A program made the position numbers and the translations under genes. This document shows, one piece after another, positions 10,550 through 20,875 of a DNA stretch of 64,000 nucleotides. The notes beneath the pieces are model-generated. The model saw only the letters and a program-made list of their open reading frames with translations. It ran no database searches and had not been told where the DNA came from. Numbering within the stretch: the first letter of the stretch is position 1; each line of letters begins with the position of its first letter. This DNA is from Lepiota brunneoincarnata (lineage: Eukaryota; Basidiomycota; Agaricomycetes; Agaricales; Agaricaceae), in NCBI GenBank assembly GCA_023014365.1, contig JAEBUN010000014.1, forward strand, positions 992,001 to 1,056,000. The letters run 5' to 3'.

Positions 10550-11949
10550 TTAAAATAAATCAGTCAAGACAATGGAGGTTAGCTGAAGTTCTGAGAATTC
10601 GTCGGGGTTGGCAGTTGGCACAAGCCGACGCATGCCAAGGATGAGCCGACACCCCTAATACATCTTAGAATCCAGCAGGATGGTGTAGGGGTAGGTACTT
10701 ACCACAATTGACAAAAAGGCGATGTACCATGCATAGGCAGCACTCCATAACGGGCGGGGGATCTGGTCAATCATTTCTATCGAGATAATAGTACACGCCA
10801 AAACTTGAAAGTCACTAGTCAGCAGGACGCCTCGTAAACGAGATTGGGGAGGTTTCGGGGGTTGGGCATTGAAAGGGATGAGGATGAGGGCTTACTGATG
10901 AAGAAGAGAAAGACCATGAATCCATCCCGGAGCATACGGCTTGCGAGGGGGGGTTCTGAGCCACTGCCACTGTCGAACTTTGAGGATATGAATGCCTGTC
11001 ATGATGAGGAGGGTGCCTTCGACTAGGCCTGCGCCAACGCTGGTCGGGGGAGAAGGGGGGGGGAGAGGGGAGGGGATGATGAGTGACTTGGTGCTCGGAG
11101 ATTTTGATTTTTGAATGGACGAAAGGTATGAACTCACGCGAATATGATGAGCCATTTCGTCCCGTAGGATCTGATTATACAGGCATTATCATCGTTTCTG
11201 TGGGAGATCTCGACTTGGAGGTAGGCGATGATAGCAGCTTGACCGACGGTCTCGAGGAGGAATCCGAGTGCATAGACTGTTTTGAGAAAGTATTGAGCGC
11301 GTCGGCTGCGATTGTAGAGGAGGAGTACTGGGGGGGGGGGGGGGGTGAAATGACGATTTCAACAAAAACGCTGGCTCAATTACTTGGAAAAAAAAATAAA
11401 ACAGGAAAAAAAAACAAGTACCTCGCATGAGCATGATAGTTTCTACACAACCCAGAGTTAGTTGTGCACAGAGGGCTCTACCGGCAATAACGGCTGTGCA
11501 CAATCCGGGACGGGTTTTATTGAGGTACATTTGCTCGTTCATGGCGAGGTTGAAGCTAGGGGGGCGGAATGAGTGAGTTCATTGTGTGCCTTTTTTTGTT
11601 TTTGGTAATAAAAAAGGAAATGTACATTTGGATGGAGAGTGGGAAGTATCGTGACCAGAGGTAAAGGAATGTGCTCGTACCCCGTCGTTGACTGGAGCAA
11701 ATATCTGTTTAGTCTTATCATTCCATAGATGAACAGGAGGGACAGACCCCTACCGCCATATCAACTCGACCTCGTCTGGGAGGCTATGGAAAAGTTCCCA
11801 GATTTGAAGAGTGAACGCACTGCCTAAGGAGAAGGTATGCAGCTTCTTAGATTTTTTTTTCTGCACCCTGGAGAGGATGGGAAAGACCGACAGGAAACAG
11901 CCCTAGCTATGTTCACGAGGTAAGGGGTGTTTTGGGCTGCAAAACGCAT
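10550..11949 (-). CDS. DUF6533-type polytopic membrane protein, possibly frameshifted
   Basis: A multi-exon membrane protein can be traced from the plus-strand 11.9-kb side down to a TAA at 10552-10550. Recognisable pieces in order are LQIWELFHSLPDEVELIWR (near 11.78 kb), SLLFIYGMIRLNRYLL (11.72 kb), NLAMNEQMYLNKTRPGLC with LGCVETIMLMR (11.5 kb), LLYNRSRRAQYFLKTVYALG (11.3 kb), SYGTKWLIIF, VEGTLLIMTGIHILKVRQW (11.0 kb), TIISIEMIDQIPRPLWS (10.75 kb) and GCRLILGMRRLVP at the end. The DEVELIW...LNRYL pattern and helix spacing fit the DUF6533-type seven-helix family common in agaricomycetes. The frame slips by one base between IWR and GLSLLF (about 11750-11755) with no plausible intron, so the gene may be broken or the base call wrong. 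The start is uncertain; an ATG at 11949 is only a candidate. Confidence 0.55.
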
Positions 11950-13322
11950 TGCAGCAGTTTGTGGGCGTGGGTTTGAGTGATTCAAGGAGGGCTCGTAGCC
12001 TCAACGCAGGCCCCATGATATATATCAGGATTGGAATGACACCAGTGTTTGGCGCACTGATTTGACTAGGGTCATTTGAATTGTGAGAGGTTGAGGCGAG
12101 GGTGTGGAGTTTTAGGGTTCATACGTCTCCCATCACGTGCCAAAAGAATCATAAGCTCTCCTACCCGGTTACAGATCCTTCACATCCCTCGAGAGACCAG
12201 GGAGGATTCCTAAATTATGGCTTGATTTTCAGGACCAGTGGGCGGTTACAGGCGGTTACATGCAAAGACACCCATTCTCGAACATCACATGACACCTTTG
12301 ATGAGCACCTGCTTGCCTTATATGGTCTGCGAGTCTGTGTTGGGAGGCAATTTACCTTTATTGTGAGAAGGAACGGGTTACGATTCGAGGTTGCATAAAG
12401 ATGGGGTAAACGGGAACTATAATCCATGCCAGTAATTCCCGAAGGGCCGCCGCCGCAGCCTTGGAGAACCTTGTGTGCGAAATAACATTTGACGCCTCTC
12501 TGACGTGAGAACCCACCTGCTCGCTCCCTTCCCCCCGGTCCCCCCTTCTTCCCCTTTGAACCCTGGTGATCAAAAAGATGTCACTGTCTGTCCTAAGAAC
12601 ACCGGAGAGAAAGGAGCCGGCGGAAGTGCAGACAGACCCAAGGCGTACTGGATAGTAGTGACGCCTTGTCCCTACCCTCGTGCTTGAGAAGGGACAACCG
12701 CGCTCGCGCCCACTGAAGAAGCACCCCCCGTTATCGCTTGTGTGGTGCTTCTAAGGAGCCTGATGTACTACACTGCTGTCCTTGTGTGGCTTATTCTGCT
12801 GGCGCCCATGTTGTTGCGTGGGTGGGGAGGGACTGGAGTTGGATCCAACCAAGGACCACGAACTGTGTGGCGCTGACCGGCGATATGTGGTGCGGATTGC
12901 ATTACCCCAAGGAGGATCGGGGGCGGGTTGTTGCTTATACTCGAGTACAATGAAAAATAACAGCTTGACGATTGGGGATCAGGCACCACATCATGATTTC
13001 AGAACCATAATTAGACCTTCGGACCCGCGCAGCTCACAGTTGTTTTACCCAGAACGGTCATACGTGCGCGCCCGAAAGCCCATCTATCATCGCCATTGCC
13101 ATCTATCAAACACTCCTTCCTTGGGTTGTCACGTCGGACATGAAATTGCTTGGATAATTTACCTAGTTTGGGGAGTTGCTCCGGGTTAATGGGTGGGGGG
13201 GGGGGGGGGGGTGGGCAAATTGGGTTATAAAGGTAGGATGGGAGAGGGCGTAAGCAACCCGTGAGTTCTATGTCCCCCTAGGTTGCTCTGCGATAGGCGT
13301 CTATGCCGAGACCGTTTACAAG
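11950..13322. other. Divergent promoter region between two DUF6533-type genes
   Basis: No gene is supported. The stretch carries a long G tract (about 13194-13210). A similar G tract occurs inside the neighbour at about 11331-11345. Open frames here show no family features. Confidence 0.5.
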
Positions 13323-15097
13323 ATGTCGGACGCTACCAGTGCCATCATGTCTGGAGGGGATCCAATTGCTCGTTTGGTGGCTTTGCTTGGCCACCAGCGC
13401 TTGAATGGGTACGCGAGCAGTGAGTTGTTTTCTTTGCTTTTCTGGATGGGGCGTTGTTGAGAGAGCGTGTGTGCGTGTAAAGTTGCGGCGACGGCGTTTT
13501 ATGTATGGGATATGAGTGAGTTTCGGTCGATTTTTTTTGTGATTTCCTGAGGCTTATGGTTGTTGGTTCAAAGTCTTGACTATGAACGATGAGGTATGGA
13601 GGCGCCATTGTCCTTCTCGACTTGTACACTGATACAGCAGCTTCGTAGATCACCTATATCTGGGTAACAGCACTTTCATGCCCTCTGTATATTAGACTTC
13701 GTTCTGATTCAAGTCGGTGATACAGTGGAGCCGAAAATCTACTGTCAAGATATTCTACTTTCTTGTAAGCTGTTCTCACAATCTGCCAAACTATCAAAAA
13801 AGACTTATGGATCTCGAACGACCCAGAACCGCTATTTCCGGCTGTTTATGTCCATTGCGTTGACTGTCTGTACGTCTCTTTCTTCTATTTCGGGCCCTTG
13901 GCTCGGTATGATGCGGTATGGAGGAGCTAACTTTTGGGGGTTTTGGTTAGTCACTTTATGGCCGGAGCCGTTTACTTCACTGTGAGCACCCTCCATTTCC
14001 GCGCCTCCTGATATGACTGGATACGAACTTTTCCCCTCGCCTTTAGATGTAAGCACCTTTTTCCATTTTTCTCGGGGCTTGGGGACAGTGGAGTTGACGA
14101 CCCCGGAATACTCAAGGTCTTGCATATGGAATTGGCGGGACCCTCGGTGTCGGTATGTGAGACCTACAGGGGGTATAAATAAATTTGAACTGATGGTTCC
14201 TTCAGGTGTTGTAGGCACGTTTTTGACGGGCGGTAGGGCATCCCTGGGTTTTCTTGGGTGTACGGTGTGGGCTTACTGGTTCGTTCTTCACAGTGATTCT
14301 ACAGATACGGCTTTATGCTTTGTACAATCGCAGTAAGCAACGGGCCCTAATCGTCTGCTAGTACGTGGTACTGAAGCTGAAGTTGCCGCAGGTATAATGT
14401 TGATTGTGCTTGTGGGATTACTATTTTTCGTGCAGATGGTCAGCATATCTGTGCTTGCGGGGTTAGAGGTTGTTGCGCTCGTGGGTAAGTGGAAGATTTC
14501 TTGGATATCTGTTCAGAATGTGATCTGATGGATGGATGTCAGAGGGAACACCGACTATTATTATACCTGGCATTCCTTTTTGCTTCAATCGTGTGTCTTC
14601 GACGTTCTTTGCAATCTGGTGCGTTCTATATGTTCCTGTGTGCCTGGGCGAATGCTGATGGAGAGAGACCCGCTTAGCATACCCATTCTTTCATTTGATT
14701 TCATCATCTTGGTATTGGCATGCTACAAATCGTATCAAAGATATAGACTTTTCCCTCCGACGTCGCAGGCGGCACAAAATGGAAAGCACTTGGTTGCTGT
14801 GCTCTTTCGGGATTCGATCCTGTACTTTGCAGTGTGAGTCGACCCCATTTGGACTTGTCTCCCCTCTCTCCTTCGGCTGACTCGGGGGTGGTTGATCTTG
14901 ATAGGAATGTAGTTGTATACCTTGCGAACTTGCTGATGTGGCAGTACGGGCCCCCAGAGCTGTATTCACTGATCACGACGTGGTGCAATGTCGTGACGGG
15001 GGTGGCAGCGTCGAGGATGTTGGTAAATACGCGGAGGGCAGTGAGGATACCACAACACGTGTATGATGATATACCTGCCGTAGGGAGTAATGGATAA
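13323..15097 (+). CDS. DUF6533-type polytopic membrane protein
   Basis: The start is ATG 13323 and the stop is at 15095-15097. Exons I can place are 13323-13419, 13483-13515, 13574-13593, 13649-13663, 13726-13764 and one from 13827; these give NGYASIAATAFYVWDMILTM, NDEITYIWWSRKSTVKIFYF, then LNRYFRLFMSIAL, the diagnostic pattern of the DUF6533 N-terminal region. Later pieces are ILQIRLYALYNRSK (about 14300), a helix at 14399-14485, IPILSFDFIILVLACYKSYQ through LVAVLFRDSILYFAV (to 14833) and a last exon 14905-15097 with VVVYLANLLMWQYGPPELYS. Exon borders between about 13870 and 14690 remain unresolved. The family has roughly seven helices and no proven function. Several exons are under 40 nt. 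It is divergently placed to the related gene at 10550-11949, but the two are not close copies. Confidence 0.7.
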
Positions 15098-15146
15098 CAA
15101 CGGACGGATCTTGGGATACATTGCGTGCAGTGACTAATACTATGCA

Positions 15147-15633
15147 CTACTTGGCAAGATGATGGACGATGTCGACTGCGCGTTTGAATTTCTCCTTCTG
15201 CTCGGCGGTGGGCTGGACAGTACTCTTCCCAACACCACAGCCCTGAGGACCACCATTGCACCACTGAAGGTCCTCGCTTAACCAGAATATACCGGTATCG
15301 AGACCATAGATATCTTCGCTGGCGGGTGGGTTCTCGGTGGGGAGGGCTTTGAGGATGCCGTGGAGTTCTTCGATGAGATGATCTGCTTCAGAGGCGGGGA
15401 GTGACTTTGGAGCAAGATCCTGCAGGGAGGGTGTCCCATGGTCCCGGGTTGCGCGGGAGATTTGGAGGTCTTGCTTGGTCTGTTCGCGAGTGACGGTGAA
15501 GATGGCGTCGGGCGTTGGAGGTGCGAAGCCCCCTCTGATGCCTAGGGGGTTGGTTTTAGTGTTGGTCGGAGGCGGGGGTAGTTTGACGGATTGTACCTTT
15601 CTGAAGTCTGAAGGAATATTCTTTGGGTGCCAT
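15147..15633 (-). CDS. Uncharacterised 143-aa protein
   Basis: Two exons, 15633-15597 and 15541-15147, join in frame to 143 codons plus stop across a 55-nt intron with a GTACAA donor. The protein opens MAPKEYSFRLQKGIRGGFAP, is mostly hydrophilic and charged, and has a C-terminal half with GLDTGIFWLSEDLQWCNGGP and a final lysine-rich helix (EQKEKFKRAVDIVHHLAK). No signal peptide, membrane helix or known domain is seen. The start is supported because a decayed copy of the same segment exists at 25453-25712, again directly upstream of a recyclin copy. It is divergent from the small gene at 15777. Function unknown. Confidence 0.7.
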
Positions 15634-15776
15634 TGGTAGCAGAGAGAGAGGAGAAGTTGATAAGATGATATCAGCCTGGGGTCAGTCCGCTGACGTCATC
15701 CTGTACCTCTCCTCCTATATCAGCACCGCTGTTGTTGCACTTTTTATTACCACCACCACCACCACCACCACCACAC

Positions 15777-16047
15777 ATGACACAGTCATCTCCTGTTGAA
15801 CACAACGAAATGCGAGCTACTACTGCTCAACAGCCGTCGTCACCGGAGACCATGAAGGTGTCCGAGGGCGCTAAATACAACCAGCATGTGCAGACCGTGG
15901 AAGAAGGCCCGGCTGCACGGGTCCGGGGTGGATGCATCCCCTGTCCGGTGAGTGCTACTGTGTCGGTAATGTCGAGTGTTTTTAAACGTTTACTCGTAAC
16001 AGAATGGAGGATGTTGCTTTATCATACCGTTGCCATGTTGTTGTTAG
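15777..16047 (+). CDS. Small cysteine-tailed protein (71 aa)
   Basis: Two exons, 15777-15947 and 16003-16047, join in frame to 71 codons plus stop; the intron (15948-16002) has a consensus GTGAGT donor. Residues 1-50 are polar and disordered. The C-terminus reads RVRGGCIPCP across the splice into NGGCCFIIPLPCCC, a short hydrophobic segment between cysteine clusters. Small proteins with such a glycine/cysteine-rich, probably palmitoylated or membrane-associated tail are frequent in agaricomycetes and recall CYSTM-like proteins. The splice is what creates the cysteine tail: the unspliced frame gives an unrelated end, which supports this model. A CAC/CCA repeat (about 15750-15775) lies just before the ATG. 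Confidence 0.7.
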
Positions 16048-16083
16048 ATAATCAAATGTAAATAATACTTTGTTTCTGATTCC

Positions 16084-19000
16084 ATGCACAAGTTCAAGGC
16101 TCTTGAGCCTGTCCGTCTACACAAGAGAATTTCTCCAACAAATCTCGTTGGCCGTCTACCCTCTGACCTTCATCTCATCATCCTCGCCCATCTCCCCCTC
16201 CCAGACTTTCCAGCTTATGCCCGCTGTTCACATGCAACATCCGCCCTCGCCTATGACGACTCCGTCTGGAAGAAGCGCTGGCTTGCCCTTGCAGTCGAGA
16301 AACATGCCCTCTCTGCTGTCCTCGACGACATCGAGGCACACCAACAGAGCCAGATCGCGGCTTCGCGCGCTGCTGCACCACCTACCATTCCCGTTGACGA
16401 TGACTTTGGTGACTTTGCCACCATAGACGTCCTGCAACCACCCCCGGGCGAACTCGGAGATTTTGTTGGTGCTTTTGACACACCTTCGCTCCCTCCGCGT
16501 ACACCAACTGTCTTTACTCATCTCAAAGGCACGTACAGGAACAAGTTTATCCACGCCCACAACCTCCTCAAACCTCTCCTCCGATATCTCTCCTCACCAC
16601 CTCATGTCATCCTCTCAGAACTCACAGCAGTCGCATCTCCCTCCATTCCCTCCCAAGCCAAACTCCTCCACCTCCTCTCCCTCTTTCTCTCCCCTTCTGT
16701 CCAACCCGTTCGTCGACATGACACGCTGTCCCTCTCACTCCGGTCTGCAATGGATCGCTTTGATGCCAATCTTCTTTCCGCGTTCGATATCGCTGATGGA
16801 AAGGGCGATGAAGCTACGATGAAGGAGGCAGCTGAAGCCAGTTGGGATCTCTGGGAAGGTATTGGAGATTGGGAGATGGGCAAGGTCTGGGCGGAGAAAC
16901 GCGAGATTTTTTATCAGCATGGGTGGAAACCTCTTGAGAACATTACGTGCGGCATGTTCTTTTTCTCTTTGTTTTCCTTATTGATGCCCTCTTAGGACAA
17001 ATGGTCTTGATTTTACACCGATGGACGAGTTCATGTCCCAGGTGCTTGTTGCTATCAACGAACATGGTTCTCGAGCTGTGCGGATCTTTCCACCGAAAGC
17101 TCAGGTTTTGATCGCTTTCGCTGACCGTTTGGCGTCTGAAGTCGTGCGTTCTTTGGGCTTGGGTGTTGTTCACTGTATTGAATGTTTTTCTAGGTTGGCG
17201 AATACATTACGTCATTGTTGGAAGGCGCTAGAGAGGCATCGACGGTTGCGTTTTTGCAAGCTACAGCAGCGAGTTTTAGGGAAGCGTGCAAGATGGCTGA
17301 TGCGATGATGCAGGCGGCTGGGCAGAGAGAGGACTCGAATGTGACGAGGGCGAGCGCGGAGGATGTGATGTATGTCAGGCTTTCTCTCTTTTCAGCTTAC
17401 ATGTTGACGACGCCCTGGTAGATACCGGATGTTTGAGGTGAACATGGACGAGTACCTTGATGAGGAAGTGGAACACTTGAAGCGGGTTTTTGATAACATT
17501 TGCAAAAACTGGGATCAGCAGGTAAGTGTGTAGCTGGGTGTAGTAGATGCGCATTAACCAAGGGGGACAGATGGCGGCAAAGTCGTCGTCTGACGCGTTA
17601 AACTCGACCACTCGTTTCCTCTCATCGCACAACCCTGCACAAGAGAAACGGAATGTCCTTACGTCCTTTACCAACGTCCTCTTGCTGCCAGTCACGATTG
17701 TGCCACGTACTGTGAATGCTGTTGGGGGCGCACTGATCACGGGTGGTTCGGCTGCTGTGCAAGGTATTGCGATGTTGAATCCGCAAAGGTGGGTGGGTGG
17801 GGGGTCGTCGTCGTCATCATCGTCAACTATCGCAGAGGGGTCTTCGTATTCTCGTGATTTTGAAGGTGGGATGCTGTTTGAAGCTGATGGGGATGATGAT
17901 GATGATGATAGCAAGACGGTTGTGGCGGTTCCTTCTGACAGTGAGTAAGTTTACTTGTTCAGACACGTTAACTGAAAGAGATTTAGCGACCAAAAGTGCT
18001 TCTGGACAACAGTCTACGGCTGAGGGCACGAGTCAGCTTGACCTGTTGCTTTCTTTGGATGTTGCTCTTGGGCTTATACATGCTGATCGTGAGGCACTCA
18101 AGCGCGTGGAGACGTTTGTGGGATACCCTGGTCATTATGGGCATAGAGTCCGGGATACCATAGAGGAACTCTTCATTCTTGTGTTGCAGACGCTGGGCGA
18201 ACGGCATATAGCCAAAGGATTTGGGCAGTGAGTAGTTGCCACAATTTTGTGATGGCGTGCATTGATAGTTGCGGGTTTAGAGCTACTGAGAGGATGACAG
18301 CTTATAAACCTGCTGAGCATGAGGAGACGAAGAGTGTCGCGCCGCTTGTGCAGTTTTTCGAACTTGTGCATGTTGGGGATATGATGCAGTCGATGGTGCA
18401 GGTATATTTTGACAAGGAATTGGTGTGTGTCTTTCCCTCTCCTTTTTTTTTGGTTGATTCGCAGCTGATGGGTGTTGGACAGGCTCCGCATATTGATAAA
18501 ACAGATTTTTTGAATGCGGTGGTCAGGGAAAAGAAGAGGTTCGAGAACTCGTTGGATGAGAGTGTTGCGGGGGGTTTGAATGCTGGCACGGACGTCTTGA
18601 TGAATCAGGTGGGCATTGTTCTTGCCCTTGATCTCAGTCTTTCGTCCTCATGTGTGTGTTTTTGAGGTTGAACATCTTATCTCTACGCTCACTCAACCTC
18701 GGGAGTATTACCCTCCAGAAGATACACCATTAGAGCTTGGACCGACAAAGGCGTGCACTGAGGCGATTAGTTGTCTTGAGATGCATTGTAAATTGTTGAA
18801 GGGGAGTACAAGTAAGGAAGTGCTCGAGGTGTTTTATCAGGAGATTGGGATTCGGTTGATTGCGTGAGTGGAGGGAGGGAGGCGCAACCCTTTCTTGTCG
18901 CCTGGGCTGACGAGTGGATAGGATTTTGCAGAAACATATAAAGAGACAGATTATTTCACTGAATGGCGGTTTTCAGGTTATTGCGGACCTGAATACGTAC

Positions 19001-19385
19001 CATGCGTTTATATCGTCCCTCAAGGTAAAGCAGCTCTTTATTCGTTCATTTGGTGCGGTTGGGGCTTATTGGTTTTTGAGGTGCCGTCTATTGCGAGCGA
19101 CTTTTCAAACCTGAAGATGTTGGGACATGTGTATGTTGTGGAGGATGCCAAGGATCTGGCGCAGATTGTGAGAGATGTGACGAGGTATGGTGGAGCTTAT
19201 CGGCCCGAGGTAAGGAGGACAATTATGTGTGTGTGTTCTTTTTTGTGCGTATCTGCTCATTGGCATTTTTCTTGTAGGACATATATGAGTTTATCCAACG
19301 GAGGTCGGACTGGAAGAAGATTGAGAAGATTGTGGACAAGACGATGTATAATTTGAGTTTTAAAGAGGACTGTGTGATGTGTTGA
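16084..19385 (+). CDS. rcy1: Recyclin-1-like F-box / Sec10 protein
   Basis: Twelve exons join in frame to 900 codons plus stop: 16084-16946, 16996-17143, 17194-17369, 17422-17521, 17571-17940, 17987-18227, 18281-18422, 18483-18608, 18667-18863, 18922-19024, 19081-19209 and 19278-19385. Residues about 20-69 form an F-box (LPSDLHLIILAHLPLPDF, then CS...W-KKRW). From about residue 280 the sequence follows the Sec10/exocyst-type helical domain, with DMMQSMVQVYFDKELAPHID, VREKKRFEN, DLNTYHAF and DWKKIEKIVDKTMYNL. An acidic low-complexity run of Ser then Asp lies near residues 600-640. In yeasts Rcy1/Pof6 recruits Skp1 through the F-box and works in endocytic recycling and late cell separation. It is the intact parent-like copy of three decayed pieces in this window (19909-20040, 25757-27150, 58677-60462). 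Confidence 0.85.
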
Positions 19386-19880
19386 ATAGACGGTGTGGCA
19401 ATCAAGGTGCTCAGGAGAAGTTCCGTAATGCAGTTCTGCCAGAGACGAGGGTTTCTGTCGCGGAGGCCCTTCTGTCAGTCCGCTTCTACTGTCCATACAG
19501 GTGGCTTTCGAGTATGCCAGCAGCAGCAGCCTCGGAAGTGGCCTTCGACGAAACCGGGAGAGTCGGAATTCCCATCAAATGATGCGGCGTAAGGGAGCAT
19601 TTAAGGTAGGTCGTGGCCGCCAGCATAGACGGAAGGGCAGCACAAGAGTGGAGAGATGGTGGCGGAGGAGAGCGGAGGGTTGGGAGCCGTCGACCAAAGG
19701 TCCAAAGGTTCAGGGGAGCGAGAAAGTAGGCCCGCCACCCATGCTATGTGTGCTAGGAGTCAAGTGATTCGATGGTGTCAAGATGGATGATTTTGCGTTA
19801 TGAGGGGTCCGGATGAAATAAGATATGAATTATAAGCTGCAAGCTATGTAGAATGATAGAACTCAATACTGTGTAGGCTG
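19386..19880 (+). repeat. Recyclin 3' flank, duplicated elsewhere in the window
   Basis: The DNA after the recyclin stop matches two other places. Bases 19386-19560 resemble 60463-60600, after the rearranged recyclin copy, and partly 27190-27270 and 41580-41680. Bases about 19540-19880 resemble 38965-39298, upstream of CHAT2, including the shared stretch around GGAATTCCCATCAAATGATG and AGGGGTCCGGATGAAATAAG. It is non-coding and marks the edge of the duplicated unit. Confidence 0.65.
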
Positions 19881-19908
19881 AGAGAGGGACGGGTAATTGT
19901 AGAAGGTA

Positions 19909-20040
19909 TGCGATGTTGGATCCACAAGGATGGGAGGTGGATGGTCATCAAATACCGCAGAAGGGCCTTCGTACTCTCGCAATATTGATGGTGGTATGTT
20001 GTTTGTAGCTGACGGGGACAACAAGACGGTTGTGGCAGGA
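19909..20040 (+). pseudogene. Stray copy of recyclin exon 5 fragment
   Basis: This about 130-bp stretch aligns in direct orientation with 17766-17930, the part of recyclin exon 5 that encodes GIAMLNPQRW through EADGDD. It has several substitutions and lacks most of the Ser and Asp low-complexity runs. It is not joined to any other recyclin exon, so it is a dead fragment. The following 100 bases are not recognised. Confidence 0.65.
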
Positions 20041-20159
20041 AGTAGGCTTGCCCGTTTGAGTGTGTTATTAATCCGAAGGGATTCAGTAATCGAAAACACA
20101 TTGGACGATAGCCGGAGTTTGAGGGTCTGCAGCTCGGCCAAGATGAGCTGAGCAAGCAA

Positions 20160-20875
20160 TGCCAAGTCTTTGACCGAGCAGAAGTTTCATGTGATGCGAG
20201 CGTGATATCGGTCGCGGCACACTAGAGACTTCAGAACACGAGAATCACCGGGATAAGCTTCGCAATCCCAAATCTGTCTACTACAAATCAAGTTTCCTAC
20301 TTATCTGCGTGTGACTGTAAATCAGGAAAAATAAGGCTACTTATCTATGAGGCGGCTGGTTATGTAAGAGAGAACATAGGAAACAAACATAAAGAATTTA
20401 AGTCATGTGAGGGAAAACATTACAGCCACCGCGCTTGTTTGACTCTTCACCACCACCGCAGTGGCTGCTGACCGTCGCTTCCAGCTCCTTCGTTTGCCCG
20501 CCCACCCAGCTAAACTGCACAGTGCGTCTGCGCAGACCCGTATTCTGCAGCCGAGAGACCCGCGGTCCCCCTTGGGCCTGTGAGTCACTCTGCCAGGCAA
20601 GGAGGCCTCACCGGCTTTCGCCCATCACTCTAGCAACATGCTGACCATCCCACCCCCAGCCTCACGTATCATAGAGATAGCTTATCTTCACGCCTACTGT
20701 GATCATGTGACAGGCAAAGAATACCGTGTGATGTTGTAAACTCCTGCTTACAGCACATTGGACGAAATCTTGACTCAATAATGGGCGCCTCTCACGAGGT
20801 CTTCTAGCTCTTTCGGCGCGTGGGTCTTCGGCATGTTGATTTTATACGGGCACGAGCCACGTAGCAGTTTCGGAT
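20160..20875. other. Gene-free promoter stretch
   Basis: No gene is supported. The stretch contains no recognisable repeat and probably provides the promoter of the fused membrane protein that starts at 20876 or 20951. Confidence 0.45.

Noticed and set aside
13870..13990. Complete exon chain of the DUF6533-type gene through 13.87-14.69 kb
   Set aside because: Several donor and acceptor pairs are possible and none restores a clearly conserved block, so exact exons are not reported there.
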